From Rhodospirillaceae bacterium (GTDB taxonomy: Bacteria; Pseudomonadota; Alphaproteobacteria; UBA828): a stretch of DNA of 9,798 bases. Numbering within the stretch: the stretch's first letter is position 1; each line of letters opens with the position of its first letter. Positions 4,721 through 9,798 of this stretch are shown here, one piece after another. The stretch spans positions 1-9,798 of the forward strand of contig JAPPKP010000382.1 in the NCBI GenBank assembly GCA_028819955.1, given 5' to 3'. The position numbers were made by a program, and so were the translations under genes. The notes beneath the pieces were generated by a model. The model searched no databases. It had not been told where the DNA came from and worked only from the letters and a program-made list of their open reading frames with translations.

Positions 4721-7700
4721 CCCGCGCCGCTCCCCAGCAGGCGGTCGTAGTGGCCGGCGGTGCGGGCCGTGGTCTCGCGCATCGACTCCTTGAGCGAATC
4801 GATATTGGCGACGTCGCAGGCGCGCTCGATCACCGCGAGCAGGGCGGGCGGCGCGGTCGCCTCGACGAAGCGCTCCTCCTCCACGGTCAAGCTCAGGATG
4901 CCGTGCAGGTTGCGCCACAGCACCGTCGCGTCCGCGAGACCGCGCGCGGTCTCGGGCTCGATCAACCCGTGCTCGCCCGCCGCCTCGAAGACGGAGACCG
5001 GGTCGCCGGCGAGCACCTCCTCGGTCTCGGCCGCATGCAGCAGCTGGAGGTACTGAGCGATGAACTCGGCGTCGATCAAGCCGCCCCGCTTCTGCTCGAT
5101 ATCCCAGATGTCGTCGCCGGGATCGTCGCCGCGCAAGTCCTCGCGCAAGGCCGCGATCTGGGCGGCGAGGTCCTGCGCCTCCCGCGCCTGCCGGAGAGCG
5201 GCGCGGCGCGCCTCCTCGAAGCGCTCGCCCAGGTCGCCCTCCGCCCAGACCACGCGCGCGCGGGCGAGCGCCTGGAGCTGCCAGGCCGGAACGTCGGCGC
5301 GGAAATGCTCGACGAAGGACTCGAGGGAGGTAACGATGGGCCCGGCGTTGCCGGAGGGGCGCGGGCGCATGTCCACGTCGTAGAGCGTGCCCTCCGCCGT
5401 CGCCGCGCGGATCGCCGCGACGTATCGCCGGCTCAGCTGCCCGTAATAGCGGTCGGGCCTGAGCGCCTTGCGCCCGTCGGACTCCCCGGCGCCCGCCGGA
5501 TGGTCGTACACCAGCATGAGGTCGAGCGGCGCGGTCACCGTCATCTCCCGGCTGCCGAGGCGGCCCAGCGCGACCACGGCGAAGCGGCCGCCGGGCACCC
5601 GGCCATGAGAGTCGGCGAAAGCGTTGGCGACGACGGGGAGCGCCGCGCCGAGGCAGGCATCCGCGATGTCGGAGAGCGGCGTCGCGGCCTCGACCGGGAA
5701 GAGAAGTCCGCGCAGCATGTGCACGCCGATGTGGAAGATCTTGTCGTTGGCCCAGCGCCGCTCGGAGTCGAGAAAGTCCTGCACGTCGCGCGCGCGGAGC
5801 GCCACGTCGGCGAGCTCGGCCTTCATTTCCTCCGTGCCGAACTCGTGCTGGTAGAACACGCGCACGAGGCCGCGCCGCGCGACGGTCGCGAGCTCGGGGC
5901 CCAGGTCGTCGGCGTCGGGCACGTCCAGGTCGGAGAACTCGCGGCTGAGCACGCTGTCGAGCAGCATGGGCCGGTGCTCCAGCCAATTGGCGAGGCGGGG
6001 GGCCGAGCCCATGATCTCCGTGATCAGGTCGAACAGCTCGGGGTGGGCCGCGAACATGGAGAAAAGGTGGGAGCCGGCGGGAAGGCGCGCGAGAAAGCCG
6101 TCGAAGAGCGCGAGCGCCGAATCGGGATCCGGCCAGGCGGCGAAGACGTCCAGGACCGTCGGCAGCAGCTCCACCAGCCGCTCGCGGGCCTCCTCGCTGC
6201 GCACTGCGCGGTAGCGGCCCTCGTGCCAGGCCCGCAGCGTCTCGAAGGCGCGCTCCGGATGCGCGTAACCCATGGCCGCGAGCGTCTCCAGCGTGGCGTC
6301 GCCGTCGCTGGCGTCGCTGAAGTCGAGGGTGCCTTCTGTCGTGAGCGCGGGCTCCTCCTCGAAGAGCGATGTGTAGTGACGTTCCACCGTGCGCAGGCGG
6401 GCGAGCAGCGCCTCGGTAAAGCCGTCGAGCGAGTCGTAGCCCAGGAAGACGGCGACCTGAGCCACGCCGCCCTCGTCGTCCGGCAGGCTGTGGGTCTGCC
6501 GGTCGTCCGCCATCTGCAGCCGGTGCTCGACGGTGCGGTGGAAGGTGTAGGCCTCCATCAGCTCGTCTACCGCCTGGCGGCGCACGTGGCCGGCGGCGAC
6601 GAGCCCGTCGAACGCCTCCCGCGTGCCGCGCACGCGCAGCGCAGGATCGCGCCCGCCCCAGATGAGCTGCTGGGTCTGCGCGAGGAACTCGATCTCGCGG
6701 ATGCCGCCCCGCCCCAGTTTGATGTTGTGGCCGACCACGGCGACCTGCCCGACGCCGCGGTGAGCGTCGATCTGGCGCTTGATCGAGCGGATGTTCTGAA
6801 TGGCGGCGAAATCGAGGTGCCGGCGCCAGACGAAGGGCTGCAGCCTGTCGAGGAAGCCGTCGCCGGCCTCGATGTCGCCGGCCACGGGCTTCGCCTTGAT
6901 CATGGCGGCCCGCTCCCAGTTCTCGCCGGTGGTGGCGTAGTAGGCCTCGGCGGCGCGGACCGAGAGGGCCGCGGCGGTCGAGCCGGGATCGGGGCGGAGA
7001 CGGAGGTCGGTGCGGAACACGTAACCGTCGGCGGTCCGCTCGTCCATGATCGTGACCAGGTGGCGGGCGAGGCGGGCGAAGATCTGCTGCAGCCCGTCGC
7101 CGCTCGGGTCGGACGCGATCTCCTCGTCGAAGAGGACGATGATGTCGACGTCGCTCGAATAGTTGAGCTCGCCCGCGCCGAGCTTGCCCATGCCGAGGAT
7201 GATGAGACCAGAGCCCTGCTCTGGCGACTCTGGATCGGGCAGGGCGAGCTTGCCGCGATCGTGCAAGTTGCGCAGCAGGTGGGCGCAGACGGCGCTGAGC
7301 GTGACCGAGGCGATATCGGAGAGCGCGCCGGTGACCCGCTCCAGCGGCCAGACCGCGGCGATGTCGGCCATGCCGATGGCGAGGCTCGCGCGGCGCTTCG
7401 CCACGCGCAGGCGCTTCATCACCTGCTGGCGCGATTCGTCGCCGAGGACGCTGGTATCCGCTGCCATGGCACGGGCGGCGGAATAGGCGGCGTCCGGCCC
7501 CTGCTCGATCAGCAGCCGCGCAAAGTCCTGGTCGGCGGTGAGGCAATGGCTGAGGTAGCGGCTGTTGCCGAAGAGCGCGGCGAGCAGCGCGTTGGCGGTG
7601 GCATCGCCCTCGCATGCCTCGGCGAAAGCGATGAGGCCGTCGTCCTCGCTCCGCGCTGCGTTGTCGCGCCAGCGCTCCCAGCACAGTGCAAGCGCCGCCT

Positions 7701-7755
7701 CGTCCGCAGGTAGGGGAGGCCGCGCCGCTTCCTTCCATTCAGACGCTATGTTCAC
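4717..7755 (-). CDS. glnE: Bifunctional glutamine synthetase adenylyltransferase/adenylyl-removing enzyme
   Basis: GlnE adds AMP to glutamine synthetase, lowering its activity, and removes it again in response to nitrogen status through PII. The product is about 1,012 residues and contains both nucleotidyltransferase domains. The N-terminal adenylyl-removing domain has GMGKLGAGELNYSSDVDII with both metal Asp (202 and 204). The C-terminal adenylyltransferase domain has ALGRLGSREMTVTAPLDLML near 730-750, followed by DVDMRPRPSGNAGP. In that second motif Pro743 and Ala742 stand where Asp and Ser are expected; Asp745 remains. GTG 7755 is preferred because a GAG-containing site lies five bases upstream; TTG 7779 (eight more residues) and GTG 7761 are alternatives. 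It is divergent from the hydrolase gene and convergent with dadA. Long open frames on other frames here are GC-driven shadows. Confidence 0.95.
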   Translation of the reverse strand: MNIASEWKEAARPPLPADEAALALCWERWRDNAARSEDDGLIAFAEACEGDATANALLAALFGNSRYLSHCLTADQDFARLLIEQGPDAAYSAARAMAADTSVLGDESRQQVMKRLRVAKRRASLAIGMADIAAVWPLERVTGALSDIASVTLSAVCAHLLRNLHDRGKLALPDPESPEQGSGLIILGMGKLGAGELNYSSDVDIIVLFDEEIASDPSGDGLQQIFARLARHLVTIMDERTADGYVFRTDLRLRPDPGSTAAALSVRAAEAYYATTGENWERAAMIKAKPVAGDIEAGDGFLDRLQPFVWRRHLDFAAIQNIRSIKRQIDAHRGVGQVAVVGHNIKLGRGGIREIEFLAQTQQLIWGGRDPALRVRGTREAFDGLVAAGHVRRQAVDELMEAYTFHRTVEHRLQMADDRQTHSLPDDEGGVAQVAVFLGYDSLDGFTEALLARLRTVERHYTSLFEEEPALTTEGTLDFSDASDGDATLETLAAMGYAHPERAFETLRAWHEGRYRAVRSEEARERLVELLPTVLDVFAAWPDPDSALALFDGFLARLPAGSHLFSMFAAHPELFDLITEIMGSAPRLANWLEHRPMLLDSVLSREFSDLDVPDADDLGPELATVARRGLVRVFYQHEFGTEEMKAELADVALRARDVQDFLDSERRWANDKIFHIGVHMLRGLLFPVEAATPLSDIADACLGAALPVVANAFADSHGRVPGGRFAVVALGRLGSREMTVTAPLDLMLVYDHPAGAGESDGRKALRPDRYYGQLSRRYVAAIRAATAEGTLYDVDMRPRPSGNAGPIVTSLESFVEHFRADVPAWQLQALARARVVWAEGDLGERFEEARRAALRQAREAQDLAAQIAALREDLRGDDPGDDIWDIEQKRGGLIDAEFIAQYLQLLHAAETEEVLAGDPVSVFEAAGEHGLIEPETARGLADATVLWRNLHGILSLTVEEERFVEATAPPALLAVIERACDVANIDSLKESMRETTARTAGHYDRLLGSGAG

Positions 7756-7823
7756 GGGCACTCTCGGGCCATCATGCAACCGAGCCCCGGACGAAGGGGG
7801 CAGGTGAGGGGGAGGAGTTCGTC

Positions 7824-8654
7824 ATGCCGAAGGTCATGGCCAACGGAATCAATATGTACTACGAGCTGATGGGCAAAGGCGACCCGCTGGCGCTGATCGG
7901 CGGCTCGCTCTTCGGGCGCCAGAACTTCGCGATGGTGTGGGAAGGGCTCGCCGAGTCGTTCCAGCTCATCAGCTACGACCAGCGGGGCTATGGGCAGACC
8001 GACCGGCCCCTGATGCGCTATGACCTCGACATCTGGGCGGACGATCTGGCGGCGCTGCTCGACCAGCTTCAAATCGAACGGGCGCACGTGATGGGGACGT
8101 CGGCCGGCGGCATGATCGCGCTGAAGTTCGCGGCCAAACATCCCGACCGCTGCATCGGCGTGGTCAGCGACTGCGCCTTTGCGAAGTGCGACACCATGCG
8201 GCGGATCATGTTCCGCACCTGGCGCCACATGGCGCAGACCTGGGGCTGCGGCCCCGAATTCGCCGATCACGTGGTGACACAGGCCGTCGGCGCCGATTAC
8301 CTCGACGGGCCCAACGGCCAGCCGCTGATCGAGATGGTGCGCACCATCGTGGGGCTGAATGCGGTGGAGACGGTGGTCCAGGCCTGCATCGCCATGGAGG
8401 AGATGGACCTGCGCGAGGACTGCAGGAAGATCAAAAACCCGACGCTGGTGATCACGGCGGCGAAGGACATGCTGACCCCCATGGTGACCGGGCCCGACGG
8501 CGCCGGTGCGCAATGGGTCGTGGATAACGTGCCGGGCTGCGAGGCGATCGTCTACGACGACATCGGCCATGCCGACCTGGTCGAATGCCCGGAGAAGACC
8601 ATCGCGTCGGCCACCGCCTTCCTCCACCGCGCGAAGGAGAAGGTGCTGGGCTAG
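7824..8654 (+). CDS. Alpha/beta hydrolase fold protein
   Basis: The 276-residue protein is a single alpha/beta hydrolase domain without signal peptide. The nucleophile elbow is GTSAGG with Ser93, the acid is probably Asp215 in TAAKDMLTP, and the base is His249 in DDIGHADLVECPE, so the catalytic triad is complete. YDQRGYGQTDRP at 51-62 is the typical loop after strand 4. The segment before the first helix reads LIGGSLFGRQNF, lacking the common HG of the oxyanion loop. A Met- and Trp-rich cap region spans about 125-190. Overall it resembles 3-oxoadipate enol-lactonase-like and other small esterase or lactonase members, but the substrate cannot be read from sequence. ATG 7824 has a strong GGAGGAG (7811-7817). 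It lies 81 bases upstream of ispG on the same strand and is divergent from glnE, with a promoter region of about 70 bases between them. Confidence 0.88.
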   Translation: MPKVMANGINMYYELMGKGDPLALIGGSLFGRQNFAMVWEGLAESFQLISYDQRGYGQTDRPLMRYDLDIWADDLAALLDQLQIERAHVMGTSAGGMIALKFAAKHPDRCIGVVSDCAFAKCDTMRRIMFRTWRHMAQTWGCGPEFADHVVTQAVGADYLDGPNGQPLIEMVRTIVGLNAVETVVQACIAMEEMDLREDCRKIKNPTLVITAAKDMLTPMVTGPDGAGAQWVVDNVPGCEAIVYDDIGHADLVECPEKTIASATAFLHRAKEKVLG

Positions 8655-8735
8655 GCGAGGAGGCGTGGTGGCTGGCATACGCGGGCTGTGGTAGACAGCG
8701 GCCGATGGAGTCCCCGGCCGGCTGGAGGAGCGGAT

Positions 8736-9798
8736 ATGGCGACGAACGGCTCCGGTGAGGGACGGCGCGAGAGCGTCGGTGTCAGGGTCGGTAGCGTCAC
8801 GATCGGCGGCGGCGCGCCGATCGTCGTCCAGTCCATGACCAACACCGATACCGAGGACGCCCGCGCCACGGCGGAGCAGGTCAAGGCGCTGGCCGATGCG
8901 GGCTCCGAGATCGTGCGCATCACCGTCAACACGCCCGAGGCCGCCGCCGCAGTGCCGGAGATTCGCGAGCGGCTGGAGGCGGCCGGGTGCCAGGTGCCGC
9001 TGGTCGGCGACTTTCACTACAACGGCCATCGCCTGCTCACCGAGTACCCGGCCTGCGCCGAGGCGCTCGCCAAGTACCGGATCAATCCGGGAAACGTCGG
9101 CTTCCGCGAGAAGCGCGACCGGCAGTTCCAGACAATGATCGAGGTCGCGCTCAAGTACGACCGGCCTGTGCGCATCGGGGTCAACTGGGGCAGCCTCGAC
9201 CAGGACCTGCTGGCCCAGCTCATGGACCGGAATGCGGCCCGGCCCGAGCCCAAGGACGCCGCCGGGGTCATGCGCGAGGCGCTGGTCGAGTCGGGCCTGC
9301 GCAGTGCGGCGCTGGCCGAGGAGACCGGGCTCGCGCGGGACAAGATCGTGATCTCGGCCAAGGTCTCGCAGGTGCAGGACCTGATCGCCGTCTACGGCGA
9401 GCTCGGCGCGCGCAGCGACTATGCGCTCCATCTCGGGCTCACCGAGGCTGGCATGGGCTCCAAGGGCATCGTGGCGTCCACCGCCGCGCTCTCGGTGCTG
9501 CTGCAGCAGGGCATCGGCGACACCATCCGCATCTCGCTCACGCCTGAGCCTGGCGGCGACCGCACCCAGGAGGTGATCGTCGCGCAGGAAATTCTGCAGA
9601 CCATGGGGTTCCGCTCCTTCGTGCCCCTGGTGGCGGCGTGCCCCGGATGCGGGCGCACCACGAGCACGGTGTTCCAGCAGCTCGCCGAGCGGATCCAGGA
9701 CTATGTACGCCGGCAGATGCCGGTCTGGCGCGAGACCTACGAGGGGGTCGAGACCATGCAGCTCGCCGTCATGGGCTGCATCGTCAACGGCCCCGGCG
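8736..9798 (+). CDS. ispG: 4-hydroxy-3-methylbut-2-enyl diphosphate synthase (3' partial)
   Basis: IspG converts methylerythritol cyclodiphosphate to HMBPP in the non-mevalonate isoprenoid pathway, using a [4Fe-4S] cluster. The first 354 residues are present; the window ends inside CIVNGPG, just before the conserved catalytic Glu. The TIM-barrel part shows [39 protein letters not shown] and [11 protein letters not shown]. The cluster ligands Cys302 and Cys305 (ACPGCGR) and Cys348 (MGCIVNGPG) are all visible. The segment at about 163-200 ([17 protein letters not shown] and on) is the longer insertion common in alphaproteobacterial IspG. ATG 8736 is preceded by GGAGGAG (8724-8730) at five bases, which settles the start. 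It may be co-transcribed with the hydrolase gene, or use its own promoter in the 81-base gap, where no convincing promoter was seen. Confidence 0.96.
   Translation, partial: MATNGSGEGRRESVGVRVGSVTIGGGAPIVVQSMTNTDTEDARATAEQVKALADAGSEIVRITVNTPEAAAAVPEIRERLEAAGCQVPLVGDFHYNGHRLLTEYPACAEALAKYRINPGNVGFREKRDRQFQTMIEVALKYDRPVRIGVNWGSLDQDLLAQLMDRNAARPEPKDAAGVMREALVESGLRSAALAEETGLARDKIVISAKVSQVQDLIAVYGELGARSDYALHLGLTEAGMGSKGIVASTAALSVLLQQGIGDTIRISLTPEPGGDRTQEVIVAQEILQTMGFRSFVPLVAACPGCGRTTSTVFQQLAERIQDYVRRQMPVWRETYEGVETMQLAVMGCIVNGPG

Noticed and set aside
4750..7713. A 987-codon open frame on the + strand, antisense to glnE, and an out-of-phase 1,032-codon frame on the - strand (4640-7738).
   Set aside because: Both are by-products of high GC and third-position bias in glnE. 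Their translations are Arg-, Ala- and Gly-rich with no recognisable domain, while the glnE frame shows clear family motifs.
8674..8688. TGGCATACGCGGGCT upstream of ispG as a sigma-54 promoter.
   Set aside because: The GG and GC elements are nine rather than ten bases apart and the TTGC box is missing.
7752..9431. A 559-codon open frame on the - strand opposite the hydrolase and ispG.
   Set aside because: It spans two genes with clear homology on the other strand and its translation is low-complexity and His/Arg/Asp-rich, as expected for an antisense shadow.

Overview
The window is high-GC bacterial chromosome, dense with genes. Protein types suggest an alphaproteobacterium: an IspG with the long mid-domain insertion typical of that class, a GlnE of about 1,010 residues, and a DadA-type D-amino acid dehydrogenase. 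This placement is inferred from protein character, not from a marker gene. No rRNA, tRNA, insertion sequence, integrase or CRISPR array was seen.

Layout, left to right. (1) The 3' part of a guanine-deaminase-like zinc deaminase (1-401, +). (2) A roughly 250-base gap (402-648) with unusual structure: two near-identical 13-base repeats, a GGTGC/GCACC palindrome, a possible promoter, an exceptionally long Shine-Dalgarno sequence directly before a 24-codon ORF, and two clean hairpins. (3) An RDD-family membrane protein (649-1188, +). (4) Four closely spaced + strand genes that look like one operon (1281-4720): a class IV PLP aminotransferase, a stand-alone urea-carboxylase-type (KipA/PxpC family) carboxyltransferase, a 71-residue biotin carrier protein, and a DadA-like D-amino acid dehydrogenase. 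(5) glnE on the - strand (4717-7755), which meets dadA tail to tail with stop codons sharing a CTAG. (6) An alpha/beta hydrolase (7824-8654, +) divergent from glnE. (7) The start of ispG (8736 to the window end, +).

How the genes may work together. glnE (control of glutamine synthetase) and ispG (isoprenoid synthesis) are housekeeping genes. The four-gene cluster looks like accessory amino acid metabolism. It pairs two enzymes that remove amino groups (aminotransferase and FAD dehydrogenase) with a biotin-dependent carboxyltransferase and its carrier. The usual partners, a KipI-type subunit and a biotin carboxylase, are not in the window, so the substrate cannot be assigned.

Points most worth a second look: the tiny ORF with a 16-base match to the complement of the 16S rRNA 3' end, followed by hairpins that may control the RDD gene; the aminotransferase-carboxyltransferase-BCCP-DadA cluster; and a Pro in place of the first Asp of the C-terminal DxD motif of GlnE.
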